Shown: one piece after another, positions 17,230 through 27,456 of the stretch
Position numbering within the stretch: the stretch's first letter is position 1
How the letters are laid out: each line of letters begins with the position of its first letter
Origin: Skermanella aerolata KACC 11604
Lineage (GTDB): Bacteria; Pseudomonadota; Alphaproteobacteria; Azospirillales; Azospirillaceae
Length of the DNA: 64,000 nt
Direction: 5' to 3'
Assembly: GCF_000936425.1 (NCBI RefSeq)
Contig: NZ_AVFK01000020.1
Location: 1 to 64,000 of the forward strand
Program-made: the position numbers and the translations under genes
The notes under the pieces: model-generated
What the model saw: only the letters and a program-made list of their open reading frames with translations
The model's database searches: none
What the model was told of the DNA's origin: nothing

Positions 17230-17605
17230 TCCAGCCACTCCTGCTTCTGCCTGAACACCATCCCCGATATACCCTTACCGCGTCCTCGCCGACGGGTGAT
17301 ATTTACCACGGCATCGTTCCTGCGGTCGATTTACTGGCGAAGATGCTTGAACACCCCGTCATTCGCTGTGGTATAGTCGGCGGTCTTGTCGAATTGGTAT
17401 GACCAACACGCCTGGGTAGTCAGCGGGCGCCGCGGATCACCTCAATTCGGTATATAATGACCTAGTGCAGTGGTCAAGTATTCCAACGGCGGGATCTTCG
17501 CATGCTCGGGTGAACATCCTACTCCATTTCTCGGTTATCAACGAGCCCCGCCCACTCATACCGTCAGGTATGGGCCAACCTGTTTTCGCCGGGACCCACA
17601 CCGCA
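17230..17605. promoter_or_regulatory. Divergent control region between iscR and the alpha/beta hydrolase gene
   Basis: This 376-base region separates divergent genes. A perfect TATAAT lies at 17453-17458 (plus strand) without a good -35. It is followed by an imperfect inverted repeat, TGACC at 17458-17462 and GGTCA at 17472-17476 with flanking AT-rich halves. The repeat is a plausible operator, possibly for the cluster regulator, but its spacing does not match the E. coli type 1 IscR site. Confidence 0.4.
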
Positions 17606-18268
17606 ATGCCTGAAGTAATGATCAATGGACCGGCCGGACGGATCGAAGGCCGGTATGTTCACGGCAAGCAGCCCAACGCGCCCGTCGCGCTGTTCCTGCA
17701 TCCCCATCCGCAGCACGGCGGGACGATGAACAACAAGGTGGTCTACACCCTGTTTCACGCGTTCGGCCGCCGGGGATTTTCGACCCTCCGGTTCAATTTT
17801 CGGGGCGTCGGACGCAGTCAGGGCACCTACGACCGGGGTGAGGGCGAGCTGAGCGACGCGGCCTCGGCGCTCGACTGGCTCCAGACCTTCAACCCCAACG
17901 CCTCGGCGTGCTGGATCGCCGGCCACTCGTTCGGCGCCTGGATCGGCATGCAGCTCCTGATGCGCCGGCCAGAGATCGACGGCTTCATCTCGGTGGCCCC
18001 GCCGGCCAACTCGTTCGACTTCAGCTTCCTGGCGCCCTGTCCGTCCAGCGGCCTGATCGTCCACGGCAACAAGGACGAACTGGTGCCGGAGCAGAGCGTC
18101 CAAAAGCTGGTCAACAAGCTGTCGCACCAGCGCGACATCCGGATCGACTACCGTCTGGTCGACGGTGCGACGCACCTGTTCTCCAACCACGTCGAACAGC
18201 TCGACAAGCACGTCGACGACTACCTCGACAATGCGCTCGGCAGCCGCATGGCGGCGGTGGCAGAGTAA
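17606..18268 (+). CDS. Alpha/beta hydrolase, small serine-hydrolase family
   Basis: The 220-residue product begins MPEVMINGPAGRIEGRY. It has the oxyanion segment FLHPHPQHGGTMNNKV, the strand STLRFNFRGVGRSQG, the nucleophile elbow AGHSFGAWIG (catalytic serine), an aspartate in VHGNKDELVP, and the histidine in DGATHLFSN. This family (often annotated dienelactone hydrolase-like) is frequently divergent from iscR in Rhodospirillales, a conserved neighbourhood but with unknown substrate. The ATG at 17606 was chosen because homology starts there; upstream in-frame codons look non-coding. A MITE-like element follows. Confidence 0.85.
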   Translation: MPEVMINGPAGRIEGRYVHGKQPNAPVALFLHPHPQHGGTMNNKVVYTLFHAFGRRGFSTLRFNFRGVGRSQGTYDRGEGELSDAASALDWLQTFNPNASACWIAGHSFGAWIGMQLLMRRPEIDGFISVAPPANSFDFSFLAPCPSSGLIVHGNKDELVPEQSVQKLVNKLSHQRDIRIDYRLVDGATHLFSNHVEQLDKHVDDYLDNALGSRMAAVAE

Positions 18269-18303
18269 TACCAAAGCCGGCAAGTTACGGCCTGCCGACA
18301 TCC

Positions 18304-18453
18304 GATACCAGAACCGGAAAGTTCCGACTTGTCGGCGCGTCGGTGTTGGGCCACGGCCCAACCTACAGGCTCCTGCTTCGTAGGTTGGGCCGTGGCCCAA
18401 CAACTCCGCCATGGATGAAAGTCACACAAAAGGTCGGAACTGTCCCGAGTGTC
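18304..18453. repeat. MITE-like palindromic element, copy 2
   Basis: The 57-bp core (18345-18401) contains GTTGGGCCACGGCCCAAC, a short stem-loop and the inverted GTTGGGCCGTGGCCCAAC, identical to copies 3 and 4. The flanks form a weaker inverted repeat (GGAAAGTTCCGACTT on the left; GGTCGGAACTGTCC on the right) that differs from the ends of copies 3 and 4. It lies between the hydrolase gene and the 3' end of anmK. Boundaries are approximate. Confidence 0.75.
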
Positions 18454-18465
18454 CTCACGCCACCC

Positions 18466-19533
18466 CTACGGCGCGCTGAAGCGTCCGCCGGTGACCGGCT
18501 GCGGCACGCCTGTCGTGCCGGGCAGACTCAGTGGCAATCCAAGTTGGCTGCGCACCGCCAGATAGCCGAATGCCTGCGCCTCCAGCGCGTCACCCTGCCA
18601 GTCCACCGCATCCACCGGCTGTACCACCGTCCCCAGCATCTGCCGCAGCAGACCCATCAGGAAGCCGTTCAGTCGGCCGCCGCCCGTCACCAGCCAGCGA
18701 ACGGGCGGTTCCGGCAGCAGTTCGGCCGAGCGGGCGACAGAGGCGGCCGTAAAGGCGGTCAGCGTCGCGGCGCCGTCGGCGGCGCCCAGGGACGAGACAG
18801 GCGACGGGTCGAAGGCGTCGCGGTCGAGCGACTTCGGGGCTGGCTGGCCGAAATACGGCGAACTCATCAGCCGCGCCAGCACGTCCTGGTCGATCGTGCC
18901 GGAGGCTGCCAGCGCCCCGTTTGCGTCATAACCTCGCCCTGTGTGCGAGAGCACCCAGTCGTCGATCAGCGCATTGCCCGGACCGGTGTCGAAGGCCAGC
19001 ACGTCGTCGTCGCCGTGACCCAGCCACGTCACGTTGGCGACGCCGCCGATGTTGAGCACCGCCAGCGGCCGCTCCAGCGTCGCGGCCAGAGCCCGGTGGA
19101 ACAGCGGCACAAGCGGAGCGCCCTGGCCGCCGGCGGCGACATCGGCGGTCCGGAAGTCGAACACCACGGGGATGCCGGTCAGCCGCGCCAGCAGCGACCC
19201 GTCGCCGATTTGCCATGTCCGGCCCTGGTCGGGCGCGTGGAAGATCGTATGGCCGTGGAAGCCGATCAGGTCGATGCCGCCCGCTTCCCGCGCCAGCCGT
19301 CTGACCGCATCGGCGTGCAGTTCGGTCAACTCGCGCTCGACCTCCGCCACGGGGCCCTTGCCGCCCAGGCAGCCGCGCAGCTTCGCCCGGAACTCGTCGC
19401 CGTAGGGGATCGTCAGATGCGCGCCGGTCTCGACGTGGGAGATGCCGTCGGTGCGGATCAGCGCCGCGTCGATCCCGTCGAGCGAGGTGCCGCTCATCAG
19501 GCCCAGGGCTGTCCGCAGGGGAGAGGACGTCAT
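18466..19533 (-). CDS. anmK: Anhydro-N-acetylmuramic acid kinase
   Basis: AnmK phosphorylates and opens 1,6-anhydroMurNAc during cell-wall recycling. The signature LGLMSGTSLDGIDAALI, the FHGHTIFHAP loop, the VLNIGGVANVTWLG strand, FDTGPGNALIDDW and the late VTGGGRLNGFLMGLL are present. It is 355 residues. The ATG at 19533 (MTSSPLRTALG) fits the family start. It is divergent from tyrS, an arrangement common in alphaproteobacteria. A MITE-like element abuts its 3' end. Confidence 0.95.
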   Translation of the reverse strand: MTSSPLRTALGLMSGTSLDGIDAALIRTDGISHVETGAHLTIPYGDEFRAKLRGCLGGKGPVAEVERELTELHADAVRRLAREAGGIDLIGFHGHTIFHAPDQGRTWQIGDGSLLARLTGIPVVFDFRTADVAAGGQGAPLVPLFHRALAATLERPLAVLNIGGVANVTWLGHGDDDVLAFDTGPGNALIDDWVLSHTGRGYDANGALAASGTIDQDVLARLMSSPYFGQPAPKSLDRDAFDPSPVSSLGAADGAATLTAFTAASVARSAELLPEPPVRWLVTGGGRLNGFLMGLLRQMLGTVVQPVDAVDWQGDALEAQAFGYLAVRSQLGLPLSLPGTTGVPQPVTGGRFSAP

Positions 19534-19674
19534 GGTTTCACCGCCGTTGCTGGTGGAGGGTTGTGGAAGGTGATGGAAGAACCGTAATGCTGCAAGCCCC
19601 GCTGGCCCGGTCAGGCCCTTTATGCTAACAGACGCGCCTTGACTAAACCTTGCATCAAACCCTGGAACAGCGTG

Positions 19675-20928
19675 ATGAGCGATCTCCGTTCGGAATTTCT
19701 GCGCACCCTGTCGGCGCGCGGCTTCATCCATCAGTGCACGGATGTGGAAGGCCTGGACAAACTGGCCTCCGAGGGAGTCGTCACCGCTTATATCGGGTAT
19801 GACTGCACGGCGGACAGCCTGCATATCGGTCACCTCGTCTCGATCATGATGCTGCGCCTGCTCCAGCGCACCGGCCACAAGCCGGTGGTCCTGATGGGCG
19901 GCGGCACGACCAAGATCGGCGATCCGACCGGCCGCGACGATAGCCGCAAGATGCTGACCGACGAGCAGATCGCCGCCAACATGGCGAGCATCAAGCGGGT
20001 GTTCGGCCAATTCCTGACGTTCGGCGACGGACCGACCGACGCAGTGATGGTCAACAATGCCGACTGGCTGGAGAAGCTGGAATACATCACCTTCCTGCGC
20101 GACATGGGCGTCCACTTCACGATCAACCGCATGTTGACCTTCGACAGCGTCAAGTTGCGGCTGGAGCGTGAGCAGCCGATGACGTTCCTGGAATTCAACT
20201 ACATGATCCTCCAGGCCTACGACTTCCTGGAACTGTTCCGCCGGGCCGGCTGCCGGCTCCAGATGGGCGGCTCTGACCAGTGGGGCAACATCGTTAACGG
20301 CGTCGAGCTGGGCCGCCGGGTTGAGCAGGCCAGCCTGTTCGGCCTGACGACGCCGCTGATCATGACGTCGTCGGGCGTCAAGATGGGCAAGTCGCAGGGC
20401 GGCGCCGTCTGGCTCAACGCCGACCGGCTGTCGTCCTACGACTATTGGCAGTTCTGGCGCAACACGGAGGACGGCGACGTCGGCCGCTTCCTGAAGCTGT
20501 TCACCGAACTGTCGCTGGAAGAGATCGCCGAGCTTGAAAAGCTCGAGGGCGCCGGCATCAACGAGGCGAAGAAGCGGCTGGCCTTCGAAGCCACCAAGCT
20601 CGCCCACGGTGAGGCCGCTGCCTTGGAAGCGGCGGAAACCGCCAGACGGACCTTCGAGCAGGGCGCGATGGCGGAGGGCCTTCCGACGATCGAGGTGACG
20701 TCGGGCGACCTGGCCGCCGGCATTCCGGTGGTCGACCTGCTGGTGCGCGCCGAGCTTGCCGCATCCAAGGGCGAAGCCCGCCGCCTGATCAAGGGCAACG
20801 GCGCCCGCCTGAACGACGAGCCGATCGGGGACGAGGCCCGTGCCGTAACGGCGGCCGACCTGAACGTGGATGGCGTGCTGAAGCTGTCCGCCGGCAAGAA
20901 GCGGCACGTGCTGGTCAAGGTGGGGTGA
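19675..20928 (+). CDS. tyrS: Tyrosyl-tRNA synthetase
   Basis: A class I aminoacyl-tRNA synthetase charging tRNA-Tyr. The HIGH motif appears as [11 protein letters not shown] and the KMSKS motif as [10 protein letters not shown]. The tyrosine-specific [12 protein letters not shown] and TRNA-binding S4 domain at the C-terminus ([19 protein letters not shown]) are present. It is 417 residues from the ATG at 19675 ([12 protein letters not shown]); a TTG at 19639 and GTG at 19672 are less likely. It is divergent from anmK. Confidence 0.97.
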   Translation: MSDLRSEFLRTLSARGFIHQCTDVEGLDKLASEGVVTAYIGYDCTADSLHIGHLVSIMMLRLLQRTGHKPVVLMGGGTTKIGDPTGRDDSRKMLTDEQIAANMASIKRVFGQFLTFGDGPTDAVMVNNADWLEKLEYITFLRDMGVHFTINRMLTFDSVKLRLEREQPMTFLEFNYMILQAYDFLELFRRAGCRLQMGGSDQWGNIVNGVELGRRVEQASLFGLTTPLIMTSSGVKMGKSQGGAVWLNADRLSSYDYWQFWRNTEDGDVGRFLKLFTELSLEEIAELEKLEGAGINEAKKRLAFEATKLAHGEAAALEAAETARRTFEQGAMAEGLPTIEVTSGDLAAGIPVVDLLVRAELAASKGEARRLIKGNGARLNDEPIGDEARAVTAADLNVDGVLKLSAGKKRHVLVKVG

Positions 20929-20955
20929 GAGGCCGTAAGTAGCCGTTTCTTGTTT

Positions 20956-21086
20956 CGTCATGCCAAGACTTGATCTTGGCATCTCCTAGCGTCACTTCCG
21001 ATTTGGCGTCAGCGCCCTGTCACAAAACCGGAGCCGGGGTGGGAGCTTGATGCCAGGAGATACCAAGATCAAGTCTTGGTATGACG
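20956..21086. repeat. Inverted repeat with 32-bp arms, MITE/REP-like
   Basis: Arms at 20956-20987 and 21055-21086 are reverse complements with two mismatches. The shared core is CCAAGACTTGATCTTGG, itself nearly palindromic, separated by 67 bases. A further partial unit (CCAAGTCTTGGTATTGG) follows at about 21091-21107. It lies between the convergent tyrS and AsmA-like genes and could act as a bidirectional stop. It is unrelated in sequence to the other palindromic families in the window. Confidence 0.8.
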
Positions 21087-21129
21087 GCTTCCAAGTCTTG
21101 GTATTGGGGTTGAAGGCACTTCGCTCTCC

Positions 21130-24100
21130 TCAATCCGACTCCGGATACTCATAGACCCAGGGGTCCTTCTTGACCCCTGGATCATGGTCCAGGAAGAACA
21201 GGTTCCGCAGGAATCCCGGCGCCAGCACGGCCAGCGGATTGACGCTTACGTTAGGATCGCTGAGTTTTCCGTCGATCCTGTACGTGGCGGAGAAGACGCC
21301 CTGACCCTCGCCGCCGGTCACGATGTTTCCCAGCAGCGGGATGATGCCCAGCAGGCGGTTCAGGCCGTAGACAGGCACGATCGTTCCCTGCAACTCCGCC
21401 CGGTCCGTCCCGACGTCGACCAGACCCTCCATCGTCAGGCCGAGCGCCGAACCCGATGTGCGGACGCTCTTGAACCAGATCTTCTTCAGCGCCTCTTCCC
21501 AGCGGAATTCGCCGGTCAGCTTGGCGAAGCTGATGCTGCGGCCTTCCACCAGCTCGGCGAAACCGCTGGGCGAGGCGGCGTTGAGCAGACGGGCCAGCGC
21601 CGGGGCGTTGACCACCTCGTAGTCGTTCATCTCGATCCGGCCAGCCAGCGCGCTGTCGGGCTTGGTCGGGTCGGTACGGCCGACGATGGTCAGCCGGCCG
21701 CCGCGTATGTTGTCGAACAGGTCGAGCGCATGGAGCAGGGCGCCGGCGTCGCTGGTTTCCAGTACCAGGCGCCGTGCCCTGCCGTCCGGTCCGTAGCGCA
21801 GGACCATGGGAGCGTTCGCGTCGCCGACCTTCGATTCCACCTGCGCCGAGGTCCAGTCCAGCCGATCGCGCTTGAGATCGGCCTGGACATCGCGCAACGC
21901 GCGGCCCTCGCCCAGGATGACGCGGCCGAGCTTGGCCGTCACTTCCAGCGGGACCTTTTCCTCAGGGTTCCCGGCTTCGGCGCCGTCGCGGCCCGGCCCT
22001 TTGCCGTCCTCCATCAGCGGACGGGCGTCCAGGCTGCGTCCGGACACCTGGAGCTTCCAGCCGCCTCCGGCCATCGGAACGGCGGAACCTGAGGCCCGCG
22101 TCTCCCCCAGCGACAGGTCCGAGACGCTGGCGCTGGCGACCGTGTCGCCGCCGCCCGCCAGTTCGACCGCGCCGGCCGCCTTCAGCCCCGCCGTGTCGAT
22201 CGCGATGCCGGACAGGCGCAGCGCATCGCCCCGGTTCAGTTCCAGCGTGCCCTTGGCGGTGCCCGGCAGCCCCCGAGCCTTGGTCCAGCCCAGCGGTTCG
22301 ACCGACATGGCGGCCTCCCGCAGGTCGAAGGTCGCGGCAAGGTGGCCCTGGCCGGGCTTGGCGACGGTGTAGACCGCGTCCATCTGGACCGGACCCGACA
22401 GGTACGGCTTGGTCGGGAAGCCCAGCCGCTCGCGGTCGCCGTCGCCCAACTCGCCGCGCGCGGTGATCCGCGTCAGGACGTCGGCCTTGCTGGAGAACGC
22501 CTCCATCCAGCTTATTTCTGCCGGGATGCCGTTGACCCGAGCCTTCCCGGTGATCGTCAACTTCTGTGGGTCCAGCGTCAGGTCGGCGTCGCCCTTGGTG
22601 ACCGGAAGGCGCGGGATCAGGCCGCTGATCGAGACGTCCGAAACCTTGCCCTTGGCACCGAAGACGACATCGTCGATCGTCAGCTTGTTCTCCAACGGGA
22701 ACTTGAAGGTCAGCCGGGCGTTGGCCGAACCGCCGACGGCGGAGGGCTTCAGCCCCAGCTTGTCGGGAAAGCCCAGCGGCTTGTGGTTCAAGACCTCGAG
22801 CGCCGTCCGCAGCGGACCGGACAGGGGGGCGGCGATGTCGATGAACTGGTCCTTCTTGTCCAGGCCGGTGATGACGACCTTCGATGCCCCTACCGTCATG
22901 TCCATGAGCCGTCCCCCGGCGGATTCGGCGGTCAGCGTCGTCGGTGAGATGCGGACCGTTCCGTCCACTCCCGTCACCTGGGGCAGTTCCTTGAAGTATT
23001 TGACCGATACTCCCTTGACGCGGATATCGGTATCAAGCTCCTGGAGGACGGAGCTTTCCGGACTGTCGAGGTCGATCAGAGCCTGGAACTTGGCGGCGGC
23101 CTGATGGGCGATGCCGGCGGACAGGTTGGCGGTGATCCAGTTCCGGGCGTTCCACCCAAGGCCCTGCGGCCAGTAGCGGTTCAGGTCGTCGACCGGCACG
23201 TTCTCGGCCCCTGCTTCTCCGGTGACCTCCAGCTTGCGGGCGCCCAAATCCACCGCCGCGGCCTTCAGCGACACCTTGGGTCCTCCCAGATCCACCTTGA
23301 AGTCGTCGATGGTGACGCGCTGGTTCAGGCCGCTGAACGACCCGGTAAGCTCGACCGAAGCGAGTTTCAGTGGTTCCGCATAGAATTCCGGGAGTGTCAG
23401 GATGCCGTCCTTGCCGGAGACCTTCACGGTGGCGTCGAGCGGCGTGAAGCTGCGGTCGAACCGGACCTTGGCCGATCCGCCCAGCACCATCCCCAGGGCT
23501 GCCAGCCGGCGCAGTTCCGGGGCGCGGTCCGCCAGCTCGGCCGGGGCGATATTGTCAAAGCTCGTCTCGACCGAGGTGATGCCGTCGCTGCCCCGGAAGA
23601 TCAGGTCCGCGCGCAGCCGCGTGGTCCGCTTGCCGGTTTCCAGGTCCAGCCACGCGTCGCCGCGCAGGCCGCCCTCGTTGCGGCGAAGCGCCAGGTCGAC
23701 GCGGGGAGCGCGCCAGACCTGATGGGTCACCTGATCGTCCAGGATCAGCCGCGCGCCATCCACCCTCACCTCCGTCAGCCGGGAAAGCGGGCCGGGCTGG
23801 CTGCCGGGCGGCAACTGGAGCGCCTTCAGGACTTCCGCCGCAGGATCGATATCGTCCTGCTCGACCGCCAGTTCTTCCGTCCTGACATCGACGTCGATCC
23901 CTTCCGTCGTGCGCTGAAGACGCAGTTCGGGGCGTATGAGCCTCAGTACGGTCGGCTGGACATGGCCGCGCAACAGTTCCCGCATGTCGAAGCTGATGCC
24001 CAGCGCCGGCACCGCCGCGATCAGCGCCCCTGTGCGGCCATGGACCCGGACGTCGCGGGCGCGGATGTCGAAGGCGCGGAAATTGAAGCTCCCCGGTTCC

Positions 24101-24420
24101 AGCTCCTGCTCCGAACCACCCCAGTTCAGCACCGTGTCGCCGATCTCGACCCGGACACCTGTCTCGGCGTCGTTGAGGGTCTGCTCGATCCAGGGGGTCA
24201 GGAAATCGACCTTCACCGGACCGGTGGAAAGCCGCCAGAAGAACAGCCCCGCCAGCACGACCAGTCCGATCAGGACGGCGCTGACCGCTTCGATGGCGAT
24301 CAGGAATGTCAGTCTTCCCGCTTTCCGGATCACGCCGAACGATCCGGTTCGACCGCGCCAAGGGGGCCGGCGGGGAAGGGATGGTTGACCTGCGTGCGAT
24401 CGGCGCGCAGTCTCATCCAC
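21130..24420 (-). CDS. AsmA/YhdP-like envelope protein (DUF3971 and AsmA C-terminal type)
   Basis: A 1,096-residue protein with one N-terminal transmembrane helix (about residues 34-60, IRKAGRLTFLIAIEAVSAVL then LVVLAGLFFW) and a very long periplasmic beta-rich body. The repeated pattern of short strands (VEIGDTVLNWGG, ITGLDKKDQFIDIAAPLSGP, GDADLTLDPQKLTITGKA) and the C-terminal NRLLGIIPLLGNIVTGGEGQ match the YhdP/AsmA-like group, bridge-like proteins proposed to move phospholipids to the outer membrane. The end is soluble (HDPGVKKDPWVYEYPESD). The GTG start at 24420 is only 18 bases from the divergent glnE start, so one of the two starts may be off. Confidence 0.85.
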   Translation of the reverse strand: MDETARRSHAGQPSLPRRPPWRGRTGSFGVIRKAGRLTFLIAIEAVSAVLIGLVVLAGLFFWRLSTGPVKVDFLTPWIEQTLNDAETGVRVEIGDTVLNWGGSEQELEPGSFNFRAFDIRARDVRVHGRTGALIAAVPALGISFDMRELLRGHVQPTVLRLIRPELRLQRTTEGIDVDVRTEELAVEQDDIDPAAEVLKALQLPPGSQPGPLSRLTEVRVDGARLILDDQVTHQVWRAPRVDLALRRNEGGLRGDAWLDLETGKRTTRLRADLIFRGSDGITSVETSFDNIAPAELADRAPELRRLAALGMVLGGSAKVRFDRSFTPLDATVKVSGKDGILTLPEFYAEPLKLASVELTGSFSGLNQRVTIDDFKVDLGGPKVSLKAAAVDLGARKLEVTGEAGAENVPVDDLNRYWPQGLGWNARNWITANLSAGIAHQAAAKFQALIDLDSPESSVLQELDTDIRVKGVSVKYFKELPQVTGVDGTVRISPTTLTAESAGGRLMDMTVGASKVVITGLDKKDQFIDIAAPLSGPLRTALEVLNHKPLGFPDKLGLKPSAVGGSANARLTFKFPLENKLTIDDVVFGAKGKVSDVSISGLIPRLPVTKGDADLTLDPQKLTITGKARVNGIPAEISWMEAFSSKADVLTRITARGELGDGDRERLGFPTKPYLSGPVQMDAVYTVAKPGQGHLAATFDLREAAMSVEPLGWTKARGLPGTAKGTLELNRGDALRLSGIAIDTAGLKAAGAVELAGGGDTVASASVSDLSLGETRASGSAVPMAGGGWKLQVSGRSLDARPLMEDGKGPGRDGAEAGNPEEKVPLEVTAKLGRVILGEGRALRDVQADLKRDRLDWTSAQVESKVGDANAPMVLRYGPDGRARRLVLETSDAGALLHALDLFDNIRGGRLTIVGRTDPTKPDSALAGRIEMNDYEVVNAPALARLLNAASPSGFAELVEGRSISFAKLTGEFRWEEALKKIWFKSVRTSGSALGLTMEGLVDVGTDRAELQGTIVPVYGLNRLLGIIPLLGNIVTGGEGQGVFSATYRIDGKLSDPNVSVNPLAVLAPGFLRNLFFLDHDPGVKKDPWVYEYPESD

Positions 24421-24438
24421 CCCTGAGCCAAGCAGTCA

Positions 24439-27400
24439 GTGCCGATCGTGTCCACTATCCCCGTTCCCGTCCCGTCTTCCCTTATCACGCCGCCCAGGCC
24501 GGCCGATCCGGCCGCCGTCAAGGTCGGGCTGGAGCGCTGGGCCGAGCAGGCCGCCCGCTGCCCGGACCAGGACGCCGCGACCTTCGCGCGGGAATATGTC
24601 GAGGACGCGGCGGGACGGGTGCTGCTGGAATCGGTGTTCGGCAACTCGCCCTTCCTGACGCAGGCGCTGATATCGGACCTGCCCTTCGTCCGGCGCCTGT
24701 TCACGGACGGATACGACTCCGCCTTCGACGCCGAGTTGGACGCGATCCGGACCGAACTGGCGACGGAGCGCGAGATGCCGCGCCTGATGGCGCGGCTGCG
24801 GATAGCCAAGCGCCGGGTTGCCCTGCTGACCGCCGTCGCCGATATGGCCGGAGCGTGGGATCTCGCCCGGGTGACCGGCGCGCTCAGCCGGTTCGCGGAG
24901 ACAGCGCTCCACCTTGCCTGCGACCATCTGCTGGTCAAGGCCGCCGGGGCTGGTTCGCTTATCCTGCCCGATCCGGAAAATCCTTCCGTCGGGAGCGGTC
25001 TGATCATTCTGGCCATGGGCAAGTTCGGGGCGCGCGAGCTCAATTATTCCAGTGATATCGATCTGATCGTCCTATACGACGATCATGTCGTTCAGACTAC
25101 CCAGCCGGACAACATGGCGCGAACCTTTGTCCGTCTCGCGCGCGATCTTGTCCGCATTATGGAGGAACGGACCCGGGACGGCTATGTCTTCCGTACAGAT
25201 CTCCGTCTGCGCCCCGATCCGGGGGCGACACCGCTGGCGGTATCGGTTTCGGCGGCGGAGGCCTATTACGGGAGCCTCGGGCAGAACTGGGAGCGGGCGG
25301 CCATGATCAAGGCCAGGGCCGTGGCGGGCGACCTGGATGCTGGCCGCACCTTCCTGCGCTTCCTGGTGCCGTTCATCTGGCGCCGCAGCCTGGACTTCGC
25401 GGCGATCCAGGACATCCACTCGATCAAGCGCCAGATCAACGCCCATCGCGGCTACAAGGCCGTTGCGGTCAACGGTCACAACGTAAAGTTGGGGCGAGGC
25501 GGCATCCGCGAGATCGAGTTCTTCGCGCAGACCCAGCAGCTGATCTTCGGCGGACGCGACCCGACGCTCCGCACCTCCGGCACGGAGCCGAGCCTGCTGG
25601 CCCTGGTCGAGGCCGGACGGATCGACCGCAGCGTGGCGGACGAACTGATCCAGGCCTACCGCTATCTCCGCACGGTCGAGCACCGCATCCAGATGAAGGA
25701 GGACCGCCAGACCCATGCCCTTCCGGCGGACGATGCCGGGGTCGCGGCGCTCGCCCTGTTCATGGGCTATGACGGGCCCGAGCCTTTCCGGACCGACCTG
25801 CTGGCGACCATGACCCTCGTGGAGGACCATTACGCCGCCCTGTTCGAGGAAGCGCCGCCCCTGGCCGGCAGCGCGGGCAACCTCGTCTTCACAGGCACGG
25901 AAGACGATCCGGACACGCTGGAAACCCTGCGGAACATGGGTTTCGGCAACCCCGGCGCCGTCGCGTCGCATGTCCGCGGCTGGCATCATGGCCGCTACCG
26001 GGCGACCCGCAGCACGCGGGCGCGGGAGCTTCTGACGGAGCTTGGGCCGGCGCTGCTCGAGGCGCTGGGTTCCACACCACACCCCGACGACGCCTTCAAC
26101 CGGTTCGACGAATTCCTGGCCCGGCTGCCGGCGGGGGTCCAGCTCTTCTCGATGTTCTACAGCAATCCCAACTTGCTGAACCTCGTGGCCGAGATCATGG
26201 GCACGGCGCCGCGCCTCGCCGAGGTGCTGAGCCGCAACCCCAACCGGCTCGATGCCGTGCTGACGCCGGGTTTCTTCGACGGGCTGCCCGACCGGCAATC
26301 GCTGGCCGAACAGCTCGACCTGCTGCTGGCTCAGGCGCGGGACTTCGAGGACGTGCTGAACATCGCCCGGCGCTGGACCAACGACCAGATACTCTGGGCC
26401 GGCATCCACATCTTGCGTAACATCACCGACGGAGAACGGTGCGGGCCGTTCCTGTCCGACGTGGCCGATCTGGCGCTGGCGGCGCTGGAGCCGCGCGTCA
26501 CTGACGACTTCGCCCGCCGCCACGGCCGGTTCAACGGCCATTCCGTGGCGATCTTGGCCTTGGGCAAGCTGGGCAGCCGGCAGATGACCCTGCGGTCCGA
26601 CCTGGACCTCATCATGGTCTACGACGTGCCGCCTGGCCTTGGGACTTCCGACGGACCCAAGCCGCTGGCGCCGAACGAGTATTTCATCCGCCTGACCCAG
26701 CGGATGATCAATGCCGTGACAGCGCCGACCGGCGAGGGGCGGCTGTACGACATCGACATGCGCCTGCGTCCCAGCGGAAACTCCGGTCCGCTGGCGATCA
26801 GCCTCGAAGCGTTTACCCGCTACCAGCTCAACGACGCCTGGACGTGGGAGCACATGGCGCTGACCCGCGCCCGCGTGATTCACGGTCCGGCCGAACTGGC
26901 GTCGCGCCTGAACGATGCGGTCCGGGAAGTCCTGACCCGCCCGCGCGACCCCGACAAGCTGCTGCGCGACGTGGCGGAGATGCGCGTCCGAATCGACAAG
27001 GAGTTCGGCACCACCGACATCTGGGAAGTCAAGTATGTCCGGGGCGGCACCATCGACGTCGAGTTCATCGCCCAGTACCTGATGCTCCGCCATGCCTCCG
27101 ACCATCCGGAGATCCTCAGCAGCGACGCCGCCACGGCGTTGCGTGCCGCCGCCCAGGCCGGCGTGCTGGACGGGACGGTCGCGGAAGACCTGTGCGCCGC
27201 CCTGTCCCTGTGGCGGCGCATCCAGGGCTTCCTGCGCCTGACCACCGAGGGCAAGTTCGTCGCCGACAAGGCCCCGGCGGGCCTGCGCGAGGCTATGATC
27301 CGCGCCGCCTTCCCGGAGCGCGCCGAGGACCAGGATTTCGGCTTCGACGCATTGGAATTGCTGGCGCGCGATATCGCGGCCAGGGCATACCGGCATTTCA

Positions 27401-27456
27401 CGGCACTGGTGGACGAGCCGGCGGCGAAACTGGGTCAGGCTACACCCGCTCCGTGA
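24439..27456 (+). CDS. glnE: Bifunctional glutamine synthetase adenylyltransferase/adenylyl-removing enzyme
   Basis: GlnE tunes glutamine synthetase by adding or removing AMP. Two nucleotidyltransferase domains are visible: the N-terminal deadenylase with FGARELNYSSDIDLIVLYDD (about residue 200) and the C-terminal adenylyltransferase with LGSRQMTLRSDLDLIMVYD (about residue 710), each followed by a helical PII-interacting region. Length of 1,005 residues is normal for alphaproteobacteria. The start is GTG at 24439. The divergent AsmA-like gene starts 18 bases away, and the end overlaps the GMC oxidoreductase gene by 17 bases. Confidence 0.95.
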   Translation: MPIVSTIPVPVPSSLITPPRPADPAAVKVGLERWAEQAARCPDQDAATFAREYVEDAAGRVLLESVFGNSPFLTQALISDLPFVRRLFTDGYDSAFDAELDAIRTELATEREMPRLMARLRIAKRRVALLTAVADMAGAWDLARVTGALSRFAETALHLACDHLLVKAAGAGSLILPDPENPSVGSGLIILAMGKFGARELNYSSDIDLIVLYDDHVVQTTQPDNMARTFVRLARDLVRIMEERTRDGYVFRTDLRLRPDPGATPLAVSVSAAEAYYGSLGQNWERAAMIKARAVAGDLDAGRTFLRFLVPFIWRRSLDFAAIQDIHSIKRQINAHRGYKAVAVNGHNVKLGRGGIREIEFFAQTQQLIFGGRDPTLRTSGTEPSLLALVEAGRIDRSVADELIQAYRYLRTVEHRIQMKEDRQTHALPADDAGVAALALFMGYDGPEPFRTDLLATMTLVEDHYAALFEEAPPLAGSAGNLVFTGTEDDPDTLETLRNMGFGNPGAVASHVRGWHHGRYRATRSTRARELLTELGPALLEALGSTPHPDDAFNRFDEFLARLPAGVQLFSMFYSNPNLLNLVAEIMGTAPRLAEVLSRNPNRLDAVLTPGFFDGLPDRQSLAEQLDLLLAQARDFEDVLNIARRWTNDQILWAGIHILRNITDGERCGPFLSDVADLALAALEPRVTDDFARRHGRFNGHSVAILALGKLGSRQMTLRSDLDLIMVYDVPPGLGTSDGPKPLAPNEYFIRLTQRMINAVTAPTGEGRLYDIDMRLRPSGNSGPLAISLEAFTRYQLNDAWTWEHMALTRARVIHGPAELASRLNDAVREVLTRPRDPDKLLRDVAEMRVRIDKEFGTTDIWEVKYVRGGTIDVEFIAQYLMLRHASDHPEILSSDAATALRAAAQAGVLDGTVAEDLCAALSLWRRIQGFLRLTTEGKFVADKAPAGLREAMIRAAFPERAEDQDFGFDALELLARDIAARAYRHFTALVDEPAAKLGQATPAP

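Noticed and set aside
17452-17483. A possible IscR-type binding site upstream of iscR
   Set aside because: TGACC and GGTCA are present, but the spacing (11 bases between GAC and GTC) does not match the known type 1 site, so only a generic inverted repeat is claimed.
25072-27396. A 774-codon minus-strand frame opposite glnE
   Set aside because: Antisense shadow of glnE: repetitive RQ/HR-rich sequence, no ribosome binding site, and no family pattern.
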